DNA of 47,562 nt from Gammaproteobacteria bacterium (GTDB lineage: Bacteria > Pseudomonadota > Gammaproteobacteria > GCA-001735895), in NCBI GenBank assembly GCA_029862125.1, contig JAOTXY010000022.1:1-47562 (forward strand). Direction: 5' to 3'. A program made the position numbers and the translations under genes. The notes under the pieces were generated by a model that was given only the letters and a program-made list of their open reading frames with translations, was not told the DNA's origin and ran no database searches. This document shows, in pieces, positions 36,646 through 46,226 of the stretch; position 1 is the stretch's first letter, and each line of letters begins with the position of its first letter.

Positions 36646-37406
36646 CGCAACATTTGGTGTAGCAGTTTTAAGTCCTGCCAGGCGATGGCCTTGGCTGAAG
36701 GGTTACGCAACAGGTAGGCCGGATGGTAGGTGACTTTAAGCGGAATTTCGGTTCCGGGCAGTTTATGCATTTGCTGAATCAGCTTGCCAACCGGTTGATT
36801 GCTGCCGAGCAGATTATGGGCGGATACACGGCCCACCGAGAGGATAACTTTTGGTGCAATCTGCTCTATTTGCGCTTCCAGGTAGGCGCGGCATTGTTGT
36901 GCTTCATCCTGCCTCGGATCACGATTGTTGGGTGGGCGGCATTTGACGATATTGGTTATGTAGACCTGTTCTCGCGCAATACCGATTGCTGCCAGCATAC
37001 GATCTAACAGTTGCCCCGAGCGTCCAACGAAAGGTTCGCCACGGATGTCTTCATCGTGTCCGGGGCCTTCACCGATGATCAATAAATCAGCCTGTCGATC
37101 ACCGACCCCGGGTACTTTCTGAGTACAGTTATCACCGAGCTCACAGGCCTTGCAATCATGAATGGCATCGATGAGCGAATCCCAGGAATCGAAACTCGTC
37201 GCAGCAGGGGTCCTGACAACAGGATTTTCCGCGGCAACTTCCTGCGGCGAGCTATCGACGGGATTTTCTACTGCTTGCGGTACTGGTTCGCGAGCAATCT
37301 CGACAACAGGCCCGTTTGCAGGCCTGTTGTCGAGAGTATCAACACGTTCACTCCATGCCTGAATGCCGATTCCCTTAAGGCAGTGCTGTTGCCGCTCGGT
37401 TAACAT
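36642..37406 (-). CDS. Family 4 uracil-DNA glycosylase (Fe-S type)
   Basis: This enzyme removes uracil from DNA and contains a 4Fe-4S cluster. The 254-residue protein has an N-terminal low-complexity region (about 20-75, rich in P, A, V and E). The catalytic domain has C85-x2-C88 plus C residues in NIVKCRPPNNRDPRQDEAQQC, the GEGPGHDED motif (112-120) and the HPAYLLR motif near the end. A 15-base perfect hairpin lies inside the coding part of the N-terminal linker (see below). It is coupled to rimI. Confidence 0.9.
   Translation of the reverse strand: MLTERQQHCLKGIGIQAWSERVDTLDNRPANGPVVEIAREPVPQAVENPVDSSPQEVAAENPVVRTPAATSFDSWDSLIDAIHDCKACELGDNCTQKVPGVGDRQADLLIIGEGPGHDEDIRGEPFVGRSGQLLDRMLAAIGIAREQVYITNIVKCRPPNNRDPRQDEAQQCRAYLEAQIEQIAPKVILSVGRVSAHNLLGSNQPVGKLIQQMHKLPGTEIPLKVTYHPAYLLRNPSAKAIAWQDLKLLHQMLR
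37298..37335. repeat. Perfect 15-bp hairpin inside the UDG gene
   Basis: TCTCGACAACAGGCC (37298-37312) and its exact complement (37321-37335) flank an 8-base loop. It codes for part of the variable linker before the glycosylase domain, which may be why a palindrome is tolerated. Chance alone makes a 15-base perfect hairpin at one place unlikely, and it could slow transcription or be a small palindromic insertion. Confidence 0.7.
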
Positions 37407-37412
37407 CGCCGT

Positions 37413-38960
37413 TTACACGTCTCCCAGTTGGGGGTGGGTGCGATCGGCACTGTTGATTACCTTGTTCAAGGCATTGATATAGGACTTTGCCGAGGCAATG
37501 ACGATATCCGTATCGGCGCCCTGGCCATTGATAATCCGTCCGTCTTTCTCTACCCTGACGGTAACCTCGCCCTGGGAGTCAGTCCCGGTGGTAATCGCGT
37601 TCACCGAATAAAGCTGCAGGTTGACGCCGGTTTCGGTTAACTTTTCGATTGCCTTGAAACACGCATCCACCGGTCCATCGCCATTGGCCTCGGCCTGCTG
37701 CTCGCTACCGTCGATATTTAGCGTCATCGTGGCGCAGGGAGTTTCACCGGTTTCGCAGCAAACCCTGAGGCTCACCAGTTTGATGGTTTCGTTTTCGGTT
37801 TCAAGGGCGGCTTCGTTAACCAGCGCTAACAGGTCTTCATCGAAGATATCGTGTTTCTTGTCCGCCAGGGTCTTGAAACGGGTAAACACCTCGTTAAGTT
37901 CTTCCTCTGAAGCGAACTCGATATTCAGCTCCGCCATGCGCGATTTAAAGGCATTGCGGCCTGAATGTTTGCCGAGGACCAGCTTGTTAGTCGTCCAGCC
38001 AACATCCTGGGCCCGCATGATTTCGTAAGTCTCGCGTGATTTCAGCACGCCATCCTGGTGGATGCCGGATTCATGTGCGAATGCATTGGCACCGACAATG
38101 GCCTTATTCGGCTGAACCGTGAAACCTGTTATGCCCGAAACCATTTTCGAACAGTTCATGATCTGCGTGGTATCGAGATCGGTATCGCAGGGGAATATAT
38201 CCTGGCGGGTTCGCACCGCCATGACGATTTCCTCTAACGATGCGTTACCGGCACGTTCACCGAGGCCGTTTATTGTACATTCAACCTGCCGCGCACCGTG
38301 CAATACGGCCGACAACGAATTACCGACGGCAAGCCCCAGGTCATTGTGGCAATGCACCGAAAAAACCGCCTTATCGGAGTTCGGAATGCGTTCCATCAGG
38401 TCGCTGATTAAATCGCCGAACTGGTGAGGCACATTGTAACCCACGGTATCCGGGATATTGATCGTGGTCGCGCCTTCTGCAATTACCGCCTCGATGACGC
38501 GGCAAAGGAAATCCGGTTCGGAGCGGCCCGCATCTTCTGGAGAAAATTCGACATCGTCGGTGTACTGTCGCGCCCTGCGAACTGCGTCTACCGCGGCATC
38601 AACCACCTGGTCGGGAGTCATCCGCAGCTTCTGTTCCATGTGAATCGGGGAGGTCGCCAGAAAAGTATGAATCCGACCCGAATTGGCAGGTTTGATGGCG
38701 TCGCCGGCGCGCTCGATATCGATCTGCTTGGCTCGCGCAAGACCACATACGGTACTGTCTTTTATGATTTCGGCAACGGCCCTGACCGATTCGAAATCAC
38801 CTTCGCTCGCAATCGGAAAACCGGCTTCGATAATGTCGACTTTCATCAATTCCAGCGCCCGGGCGATACGAATTTTTTCGTCACGCGTCATCGACGCGCC
38901 GGGACTCTGCTCACCATCACGCAGCGTGGTGTCAAAAATGATTAATTTGTCTTTGCTCAT
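37413..38960 (-). CDS. leuA: 2-isopropylmalate synthase
   Basis: LeuA condenses acetyl-CoA with 2-ketoisovalerate in the first committed step of leucine synthesis and is feedback-inhibited by leucine. The 515-residue protein has the TIM barrel with [14 protein letters not shown], the metal ligands in [15 protein letters not shown] and [14 protein letters not shown], and a C-terminal LeuA dimer regulatory domain (about 390-510). It follows ilvBNC and pssA on the same strand. Between pssA and leuA are a promoter and a leucine-rich leader peptide, so it has its own control. Confidence 0.98.
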   Translation of the reverse strand: MSKDKLIIFDTTLRDGEQSPGASMTRDEKIRIARALELMKVDIIEAGFPIASEGDFESVRAVAEIIKDSTVCGLARAKQIDIERAGDAIKPANSGRIHTFLATSPIHMEQKLRMTPDQVVDAAVDAVRRARQYTDDVEFSPEDAGRSEPDFLCRVIEAVIAEGATTINIPDTVGYNVPHQFGDLISDLMERIPNSDKAVFSVHCHNDLGLAVGNSLSAVLHGARQVECTINGLGERAGNASLEEIVMAVRTRQDIFPCDTDLDTTQIMNCSKMVSGITGFTVQPNKAIVGANAFAHESGIHQDGVLKSRETYEIMRAQDVGWTTNKLVLGKHSGRNAFKSRMAELNIEFASEEELNEVFTRFKTLADKKHDIFDEDLLALVNEAALETENETIKLVSLRVCCETGETPCATMTLNIDGSEQQAEANGDGPVDACFKAIEKLTETGVNLQLYSVNAITTGTDSQGEVTVRVEKDGRIINGQGADTDIVIASAKSYINALNKVINSADRTHPQLGDV

Positions 38961-39038
38961 GGCTATCTCGTTCTTCTAAACGTTAAATAAATTGGGTATT
39001 GTTTACGTTTGCCCTCGTCAGGAGTTCTGTGATCTGCC

Positions 39039-39140
39039 TTACGGCAGCAGAGCGAGTAGCAGAGATAGCAGCAGGTACGCAGGCAGGAGTTCCAGACGGG
39101 CTGGAGATGCGAATTGAGAACTGGTGTACCGCGATTGCAT
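39039..39140 (-). CDS. leuL: Leucine-rich leader peptide of leuA (attenuator candidate)
   Basis: A 33-codon frame on the minus strand starts ATG at 39140 and stops TAA at 39039, 78 bases before leuA. Eleven of the 33 residues are leucine; the last part reads YLLLSLLLALLP, with eight leucines in eleven residues. This is what a leucine-sensing leader peptide looks like (as LeuL in enterobacteria): ribosome stalling at these codons when charged tRNA-Leu is scarce would alter the RNA downstream. After the stop there is a CTGCC-gtaa-GGCAG hairpin that includes the stop codon, but no U-rich terminator. The control step may therefore be Rho-dependent or act on translation. Confidence 0.8.
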   Translation of the reverse strand: MQSRYTSSQFASPARLELLPAYLLLSLLLALLP

Positions 39141-39147
39141 AAAATGG

Positions 39148-39176
39148 AATATAGCCAACTCTGGCATGCTTGCCAA
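39148..39176 (-). promoter_or_regulatory. leuA promoter
   Basis: On the minus strand TTGGCA (39171-39176) and TATATT (39148-39153) are exactly 17 bases apart, a good sigma70 match. Transcription would start about 39141-39139, at or next to the ATG of the leader peptide, which would make that peptide leaderless or nearly so. It lies directly downstream of the pssA hairpin. Confidence 0.7.
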
Positions 39177-39185
39177 GCAAAATCT

Positions 39186-39201
39186 CCGACTTACGAGTCG
39201 G
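39186..39201 (-). terminator. Hairpin at the end of pssA
   Basis: On the minus strand CCGACT-cgta-AGTCGG forms a 6-base stem around the pssA stop codon, followed by AGATTTTG. The short T run makes it a weak terminator, or a partial one that lets some ilv transcripts continue into leuA. Confidence 0.45.
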
Positions 39202-39991
39202 GAGTTGTATCCTGTTTCGACTCTGCCAGGCGCATGCGCTTGCGATTCCAGCGAAATAAAGAAACGATTGGGCCTGACAACATGTACAGGAAAAAACAGG
39301 AAAACAGCACGGTCGCTGTTTCGATCGATAGAAAAACGAAGACCAGCACCACCGCTAAAAGTGATACAAAGGGTACGCGTTCGCGTAAATCGAAATCCTT
39401 GAAACTGTAGTAGGGGAATTTGGAAACCATCAATATCCCGGCCGCTATGGTCAGCACCAGCGCCGCGTAGACCACGTCCTCGCCAATAATATCGTAGCTT
39501 TCACAAACCCAGACCGCACCCATGACCACGGCCGCCGCTGCCGGACTGGCGAGGCCCTGAAAATAGCGTTTATCGGCGACGCCGATCTGGGTATTGAATC
39601 TTGCCAGGCGCAGCGCGGTAGAGGTCGCGTAAATAAATGCCGCCAGCCAGCCCAGCTTACCCATGAACACCGATACATCGCGCAGATATACCAAAGACCA
39701 CAGGTACACAATCAGGGCTGGCGCGACACCGAATGAAACCATGTCGGAGAGGCTGTCGTACTCGGCACCAAAGGCAGATTGGGTGTTGGTCAGGCGAGCT
39801 ACTCGACCGTCGAGTCCGTCGAGTAAACCCGCCAGGAAGATTGCGATTGCAGCGACCTCAAAACGCCCGTTCATCGCCGCGATGATCGCGTAAAACCCGG
39901 CAAATAGTGCACCCGTGGTAAACATGTTGGGCAACAGGTAAATACCCTTAGGCATTTTTTTGCGGGTTTCTTTCGGGTTGCTGTCATCCAT
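39191..39991 (-). CDS. pssA: CDP-diacylglycerol-serine O-phosphatidyltransferase
   Basis: This membrane enzyme makes phosphatidylserine, the precursor of phosphatidylethanolamine. The 266-residue protein has the CDP-alcohol phosphatidyltransferase motif DGLDGRVARLTNTQSAFGAEYDSLSD (D-G-x2-A-R-x8-G-x3-D-x3-D type) and several membrane segments. It is the integral-membrane (type II) form, not the soluble one of E. coli. It lies 36 bases after ilvC, so ilvBNC-pssA is probably one transcript; this order is conserved in Pseudomonas-like bacteria. Confidence 0.95.
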   Translation of the reverse strand: MDDSNPKETRKKMPKGIYLLPNMFTTGALFAGFYAIIAAMNGRFEVAAIAIFLAGLLDGLDGRVARLTNTQSAFGAEYDSLSDMVSFGVAPALIVYLWSLVYLRDVSVFMGKLGWLAAFIYATSTALRLARFNTQIGVADKRYFQGLASPAAAAVVMGAVWVCESYDIIGEDVVYAALVLTIAAGILMVSKFPYYSFKDFDLRERVPFVSLLAVVLVFVFLSIETATVLFSCFFLYMLSGPIVSLFRWNRKRMRLAESKQDTTPDS

Positions 39992-40027
39992 CGTTACAGG
40001 ACCGGCACCGGGTGTCCGTTAATCAGA

Positions 40028-41056
<1,029 letters not shown>

Positions 41057-41100
41057 TCACACATGGTTGGTGTGTTGTTATTAAGAATAATTCTGGGCCT

Positions 41101-41595
41101 TTACAGGGTAAGCGCTTTTTCACCGCGCATGATGCCCATGGAGCCGGAGCGTACCACCTCGACGATGTTGTTTTCATGCATGGCCTTGATGTACGCATCA
41201 AGCTTGTCGCCGGCACCGGTCAACTCGATGCAGAAGGTGGTATCGGTGACGTCGATGATTCGTGCACGGAATATATCCGATAGTCGTTTAACCTCGGCAC
41301 GTTGGGACTCACCATCGGCCTTGACCTTGACGAACATCATTTCACGTTCGATGAAATTACCCTCGGTAAAGTCCTGCAGCTTGACCACGTCAACCAGCTT
41401 ATTGAGTTGCTTGGTAATCTGCTCGATGATTCGATCCGAGCCGGTCGTAATAATCGTCATGCGTGAAAGCGTATGGTCTTCTGTGGTGGCAACCGTCAGC
41501 GATTCGATGTTATAACCGCGCGCGGAAAACAGCCCGGAAATACGAGACAGTGCGCCGGCCTCGTTTTCGACCAGCAGGGAAATAATGTGTCGCAT
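41101..41595 (-). CDS. ilvN: Acetolactate synthase small (regulatory) subunit
   Basis: This regulatory subunit binds valine and stimulates the large subunit. The 164-residue protein has an N-terminal ACT domain (MRHIISLLVENEAGALSRISGLFSARGYNIESLTV, read in parts) and a C-terminal domain typical of the IlvH/IlvN family. Its ATG overlaps the stop of the large subunit gene by one base (TAATG), so the two are made in step. The IlvH name would serve equally. Confidence 0.96.
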   Translation of the reverse strand: MRHIISLLVENEAGALSRISGLFSARGYNIESLTVATTEDHTLSRMTIITTGSDRIIEQITKQLNKLVDVVKLQDFTEGNFIEREMMFVKVKADGESQRAEVKRLSDIFRARIIDVTDTTFCIELTGAGDKLDAYIKAMHENNIVEVVRSGSMGIMRGEKALTL

Positions 41596-43346
41596 TAAAC
41601 CAGTTCTCCCTTCGCCTTAAGTGACGCCTGCACCTTTTGCTGCAGCGGGGAGATATCCATTTCGTTATGAGCCTTGCCTGCCGAAATCATCGGGTAAACG
41701 TTAGCTTCCTGGTCGGTAATGATGTCGAGAAATACCGTTCTGTCTTTCAGTTTGAAGGCTTCTACCATTGCATCATGCAGATCGTCGGGGTTTTCGACGA
41801 GAATACCGACGTGCCCGTAGGCCTCGGCCAGCTTGACGAAATCGGGCAGCGAATCCATGTAAACATGCGAATAGCGCTTCTCATAGAAAAATTCCTGCCA
41901 CTGGCGAACCATGCCGAGATAGCGGTTATTAAGATTAATGATCTTGACCGGTAGGTCGTACTGCAGGCAGGTCGACAGCTCCTGGATACACATCTGTATA
42001 CTGCCTTCACCGGTAACGCAGGCAACGTCCTTATCGGGGAAAGCGAGTTTAACTCCCATTGCCGCGGGAAGCCCGAAACCCATGGTGCCGAGACCCCCGG
42101 AATTGATCCAGCGACGCGGCTCATCGAAATGGTAGAACTGTGCGGCATACATCTGGTGCTGACCGACGTCGGAAGTAATGTAGGCGTCGCCATTGGTAAC
42201 TTTGTAGAGTTCCTCTATTGCTGCCTGTGGCTGAATCAGACCTTTCTTTTGTTCGTAAGCGAAGCTGTTTTGTGATTGCCAGGACTTGATGGTTTTCCAC
42301 CAGGCATCGAGCGCCTTTTTATCGACTTTAAGCTCGGTCTGGTCAAGCTGCTTAATCAATTCGACCAGAACCTGTTTTGCACCCCCGACGATCGGGATGT
42401 CGGCATTTATCGTCTTTGAAATCGAGGCCGGGTCGATGTCGATATGAATAACTTGCGCATAGGGACAGAACTTGCTGGTCACGCCGGTAATTCGATCGTC
42501 GAAACGCGCCCCGATACAAATTAAAACATCGCATTCGTGCATCGCCATGTTGGCTTCGTAGGTGCCGTGCATGCCGAGCATACCGATGAAATGGGGATCA
42601 GTTCCCGGGAAGGCACCGAGGCCCATCAGGGTCTGTGTGATTGGATATCCCAGCTTACGTACAAAGTTGCGTAACTCCTCGGAGGCATTATCTAAAATGA
42701 TGCCGCCACCGGTATAGATCATTGGTCGCTTGGCATTGAGGATCAACTCGACCGCGCGCTTGATCTGGCGTGGGTGGCCCTTGAAGTTCGGATTGTATGA
42801 GCGTAGCTCGATCTTTTCCGGGTACTGGTAAGGAATCTTGATATGCGGAGCGGTAATGTCTTTCGGAATATCAACGACCACCGGGCCGGGCCGACCGGTA
42901 GTAGCGACATAAAATGCTTTTTTCAGGGTCTCTGCCAGCTTGTTCAAATCCTTGACCAGGAAGTTATGCTTGACGCAAGGTCGGGATACGCCCACCGCGT
43001 CGACTTCCTGGAACGCATCACTGCCGATCGCGTGGCTTGGAACCTGGCCGGTCAGAACAACCAATGGAATCGAGTCCATGTAAGCGGTAGCAATTCCGGT
43101 AATTGCGTTAGTCGCCCCGGGGCCCGAAGTCACCAGGCAAACACCCGGTTTGCCGGTCGCCCGCGCGTAGCCGTCCGCAGCATGCGTTGCACCTTGCTCA
43201 TGGCGCACCAGGATATGCTCTACGTCGTCCTGCTTTTGCAGTGCATCGTAAATATGCAATACGGCACCGCCAGGGTAACCGAAGAGGTGTTTGACACCTT
43301 CGTCCTTTAAAAACTGGATTATTATTTCAGAACCCGATAATTCCAC
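41595..43346 (-). CDS. ilvB: Acetolactate synthase large (catalytic) subunit
   Basis: This thiamine-diphosphate and FAD enzyme makes acetolactate or acetohydroxybutyrate, opening the valine, leucine and isoleucine pathways. The 583-residue protein has the catalytic glutamate in VRHEQGATHAADGYAR and the ThDP motif around GEGSIQMCIQELSTCLQYDLPVKIINLNN. It starts with GTG at 43346, preceded by AGAGG five bases before. The 219 bases upstream (43347-43565) hold a CCGATA-t-TATCGG palindrome (43492-43504) but no leucine- or valine-rich leader that I can see. Confidence 0.97.
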   Translation of the reverse strand: MELSGSEIIIQFLKDEGVKHLFGYPGGAVLHIYDALQKQDDVEHILVRHEQGATHAADGYARATGKPGVCLVTSGPGATNAITGIATAYMDSIPLVVLTGQVPSHAIGSDAFQEVDAVGVSRPCVKHNFLVKDLNKLAETLKKAFYVATTGRPGPVVVDIPKDITAPHIKIPYQYPEKIELRSYNPNFKGHPRQIKRAVELILNAKRPMIYTGGGIILDNASEELRNFVRKLGYPITQTLMGLGAFPGTDPHFIGMLGMHGTYEANMAMHECDVLICIGARFDDRITGVTSKFCPYAQVIHIDIDPASISKTINADIPIVGGAKQVLVELIKQLDQTELKVDKKALDAWWKTIKSWQSQNSFAYEQKKGLIQPQAAIEELYKVTNGDAYITSDVGQHQMYAAQFYHFDEPRRWINSGGLGTMGFGLPAAMGVKLAFPDKDVACVTGEGSIQMCIQELSTCLQYDLPVKIINLNNRYLGMVRQWQEFFYEKRYSHVYMDSLPDFVKLAEAYGHVGILVENPDDLHDAMVEAFKLKDRTVFLDIITDQEANVYPMISAGKAHNEMDISPLQQKVQASLKAKGELV

Positions 43347-43565
43347 ACTAACCTCTGTTACTAGCGTTAAAAAAGCGCAATTGTTTACGCCAAACCCAAA
43401 ATTCTATTATGGTTAAAATACAAATGCACTAAATAACAGCTTGGATTTATTGAAGAAATCCCAAAAAACATGCAATTTAAGCGGGTTGGCCCGATATTAT
43501 CGGAAAATGCTGGCCGGAATTGATTTAACCCGGGCCGAATGATTTTTTCTGCAGGATCAGCAAGT

Positions 43566-43796
43566 TCAGGATTTCTTCAGTAAAAATACGAATTTCCCAC
43601 CTTCCTCGCCGGAAAACAGTAGAGGATTGTTGGTCTGTTTTGAAAAGGCCTCAAAGTCCTTTAATGAACCCTGATCGGTAGAGATCACTTTCAGGACTTT
43701 ACCGCGTTCCATGTCGGTCAGCGTTTTCCTGGCTCTTAATATGGGTAGGGGGCAATTCAGTCCAGAGGCATCAAGTTCACGATCAAATTCAGTCAT
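43566..43796 (-). CDS. tusA: TusA-family sulfur carrier
   Basis: This small protein (76 residues) carries a persulfide on a conserved cysteine. The family CPxP motif is present at C15 (LNCPLPILRARKTL), with the C-terminal part ending in a strand (GGKFVFLLKKS). TusA proteins serve tRNA 2-thiouridine synthesis, molybdenum cofactor use or sulfur oxidation. Here it lies 84 bases after a rhodanese gene on the same strand. That rhd-tusA order is known from sulfur-oxidising bacteria, where rhodanese loads TusA. Confidence 0.92.
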   Translation of the reverse strand: MTEFDRELDASGLNCPLPILRARKTLTDMERGKVLKVISTDQGSLKDFEAFSKQTNNPLLFSGEEGGKFVFLLKKS

Positions 43797-43880
43797 GAGA
43801 TATGTCCATCATTTGGTTAACCGGTCTTGCAAGGCTGCATTTATATGCCAGGACTTTTTAAAAGGCAAGCGGGACTGAAG

Positions 43881-44225
43881 TTATGCGATAACTTCGACGG
43901 GTTCAGGTTGCAGCGCATGACCTCCCGACGCCCACTTGACGACACCACCGCGCAAACTGATGACGTTATTAATACCTTGCTGGTTTAAAAAGCGGCAAAC
44001 CTGTGCAGAGCGACTACCCGTTCGACAGTATATGACGATTTGTCGGGGCGATTCCGAAAAGTAGTTGAGTTTTAAAGGAACCAGGTGCATCGCCAGGGTC
44101 CTGGCGTTAGGCAAAACCCCGCGCTCGATCTCCGCAGGGGTACGGATATCAAGTAATTCAAAATGATCTTCTTTGCGTAACATGCGATGCAAATCAGAAA
44201 CGCTAATTTCTTTTATTCTGGACAT
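43881..44225 (-). CDS. Single-domain rhodanese
   Basis: This 114-residue rhodanese has the active-site cysteine C67 in YCRTGSRS and the DIRTPAEIERG entry motif. It transfers sulfur through a cysteine persulfide. I chose ATG 44225; upstream in-frame codons (to 44336) carry no rhodanese sequence and cross the start of the divergent protease gene. It lies just upstream of tusA and is probably its sulfur donor. A GlpE-like housekeeping role is the main alternative. Confidence 0.88.
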   Translation of the reverse strand: MSRIKEISVSDLHRMLRKEDHFELLDIRTPAEIERGVLPNARTLAMHLVPLKLNYFSESPRQIVIYCRTGSRSAQVCRFLNQQGINNVISLRGGVVKWASGGHALQPEPVEVIA

Positions 44226-44309
44226 TGAATATGAGCTTCGGGAACGATTACTATACTGCCGTGTCGATATTATTCTAATATAGACCAATTTCCAATTGAT
44301 GGCGTTGTT

Positions 44310-45689
44310 ATGCCTGAACATTTCCGACGATTGCAAGAATTTGCCCTTTCTGCTCGATTAGGGGTTGTAACAGTTTTGCTGTTGTTAATCAGTTTGACCT
44401 CCAGTGCCAGGTCAGATTTACCGAGCCTCGGTGAAAATGCATCGATTAATATCGAGCGAGAGATGAAACTGGGGCGCTCGGTTTACAGGAAGCTGCTGTC
44501 AGTAGGTTTGGTCGAGACCAACCCTTTGCTCGATCGCTATATCAATGACCTCGGTTTTCGCCTGCTGGCGGGTATTGATAATCGAGTACGCGATTATCGT
44601 TTCTTCATTGTTCGTGATGATGCAGTAAACGCGTTCGCCGTTCCCGGTGGCTACATTGGTATTAACCGGGGACTCATCGCGAAGGCGCGCACCCAGCATC
44701 AATTAGCTTCGGTAATGGCGCATGAAATAGCCCATGTCGAGTTAAGGCATGGGCTCGATTCGATGGAAAAGGGAAGCGAGGTGAATACCAAAACAATTCT
44801 CGCGATGATCGCAGGCCTGGCGCTTGGGGGATCGGCCGGGTCTGCGGTACTTTATGGTGGCATCGCCGGTGGCCAGCAGGCGATGGTCAATTTTACCCGG
44901 GAAAACGAGTATGAAGCCGATCGAATCGGAATTGGACTGATGGGTGATGCACACTTCGATCCTCAGGGCATGGTCGAGTTTTTCGACATCATGGGAAAGC
45001 TCTCGGGTAGCTCCGGGCTCGGTATCGAGTATCTGCGTACTCACCCTCTGAGCAACAATCGAGTCGCTGAAGCAATGGGACGAGCAGAAAAAATGCCGCC
45101 AGGCGGGAATCAGGTGGATGATTTTTTGTTATTCAAGGATTTTCTGCAATTCGCGAGCAGCGATCATTTACCGGACCAGGGAAGCGACTTTCTGCGCGCA
45201 CTGGCATCGATCCAGGCCGCAAACTATGCGCGGGCCGATAAGATGCTCGTCGATCTATACCGTCGCGATAGCGATAATATCTGGTACGGCATCGCTTTTG
45301 CGGAGAATCTGGAACACCTCGAACGCGAAACCGAGGCGGAGCTGGTGTATCGGCGGTTGCTCGATATTTTCCCGGGTGATTACGTCCTTTCGATGCACTT
45401 GCTGCGCTTGCTCAAGCTGGTTGGGCAATATGAGTCTGCCCTGGTCATCGGCAGGCAGCTTGAAAACAGGTTTCCGGAAAATCAACAGGTCTATTTCGAG
45501 TTATCGGAAATATACGAGTCCCTGCAACAACCCTCGCTGCGCATGATGGCCGAAGCGGAGTTTCATCGTATTACCGGAAATCCGCAACAAGCGATAAGAC
45601 TCTACGACCAGGTACTTAATTTACCCGAGACCGATCTTGCTACCGAGTCAAAGGCCCGCGAAAAACGACTGATACTGTTAGAGAAATAA
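44310..45689 (+). CDS. bepA: M48 metalloprotease with TPR domain (BepA-like)
   Basis: This 459-residue periplasmic zinc protease and chaperone is involved in outer-membrane protein quality control. After a signal segment (about 13-33) the M48 domain shows HEIAHVELRHG (H138, E139, H142) and the third ligand E202 in ENEYEADRIGI. A helical TPR-like domain follows from about 270 to the end, as in E. coli BepA/YfgC. The gene is divergent from rhodanese-tusA. The neighbourhood with a TusA gene is common in gammaproteobacteria. Confidence 0.93.
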   Translation: MPEHFRRLQEFALSARLGVVTVLLLLISLTSSARSDLPSLGENASINIEREMKLGRSVYRKLLSVGLVETNPLLDRYINDLGFRLLAGIDNRVRDYRFFIVRDDAVNAFAVPGGYIGINRGLIAKARTQHQLASVMAHEIAHVELRHGLDSMEKGSEVNTKTILAMIAGLALGGSAGSAVLYGGIAGGQQAMVNFTRENEYEADRIGIGLMGDAHFDPQGMVEFFDIMGKLSGSSGLGIEYLRTHPLSNNRVAEAMGRAEKMPPGGNQVDDFLLFKDFLQFASSDHLPDQGSDFLRALASIQAANYARADKMLVDLYRRDSDNIWYGIAFAENLEHLERETEAELVYRRLLDIFPGDYVLSMHLLRLLKLVGQYESALVIGRQLENRFPENQQVYFELSEIYESLQQPSLRMMAEAEFHRITGNPQQAIRLYDQVLNLPETDLATESKAREKRLILLEK

Positions 45690-45779
45690 AATTTATCAGC
45701 CACTGGAATAAAGCTTTTTGCATTATTGCCGATAGCTACCTCGTAACCCGAATATTGTTGTCAGTAGCAGGCACTGTGC

Positions 45780-46226
45780 ATGAAAAGACGAACCCTATTG
45801 AAAGCGAGCCTTCAGCTAGGCGTCACCGGACTGTTGTTCCCGGGGATTGCGATTAGCGCCTATCCAACCGGGGCCTTTTTGGCAAAAGACATACCGGATG
45901 CCTTGCGTGAAGCATTTGGTACGACTGATATTGGTGAAAGTAGCAAGATCGAAATCGACGCACCCCATATTGCCAGTGATGCCAATATGGTCCCTGTCAG
46001 GATCAAGTCCGGTTTTGAAAATACCGAGTCGATTTCACTCGTGGTAACCGGCAACGAATCGCCTTTTACCGCCTATTTCAAGCTTTACGAAGAGCAAAAT
46101 TTTGTGTCGACACGAATCAGGATGGCCGATACCAGTGATTTGCTGGTTATCGTCAAGGCCGACGGGGTTTTACATACCAACAAACGACCGGTTCGCGTGG
46201 GTCGTAATGACTGCGGAGAGTCGTAA
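45780..46226 (+). CDS. soxY: SoxY-like sulfur carrier with an altered C-terminal arm
   Basis: SoxY, with SoxZ, holds sulfur intermediates on a C-terminal cysteine in periplasmic thiosulfate oxidation. The 148-residue protein has a twin-arginine-type signal (MKRRTLLKASLQLGVTGLLFPG) and a SoxY-like immunoglobulin fold (DIGESSKIEIDAPHIASDANMVPVRI). The carrier cysteine is at C145, but the tail is NDCGES, where classical SoxY ends GGCGG. So the swinging arm has lost most of its glycines. soxZ follows with a 1-base overlap. No soxXA, soxB or soxCD is visible in the window. Confidence 0.85.
   Translation: MKRRTLLKASLQLGVTGLLFPGIAISAYPTGAFLAKDIPDALREAFGTTDIGESSKIEIDAPHIASDANMVPVRIKSGFENTESISLVVTGNESPFTAYFKLYEEQNFVSTRIRMADTSDLLVIVKADGVLHTNKRPVRVGRNDCGES

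Noticed and set aside
38983-39180. A 65-codon minus-strand frame between pssA and leuA
   Set aside because: It overlaps the promoter and the leucine leader in another frame, has no family resemblance, and its start lies upstream of the expected transcript start.
41762-42193. A 143-codon minus-strand frame inside ilvB
   Set aside because: It lies in an alternative frame of the highly conserved ilvB sequence and shows no recognisable protein pattern.
43397-43481. A 27-codon minus-strand frame upstream of ilvB, as a possible Ile/Val/Leu leader peptide
   Set aside because: It has only a few scattered branched-chain codons, no run of them, no ribosome binding site, and no terminator pair, unlike the clear leucine leader before leuA.
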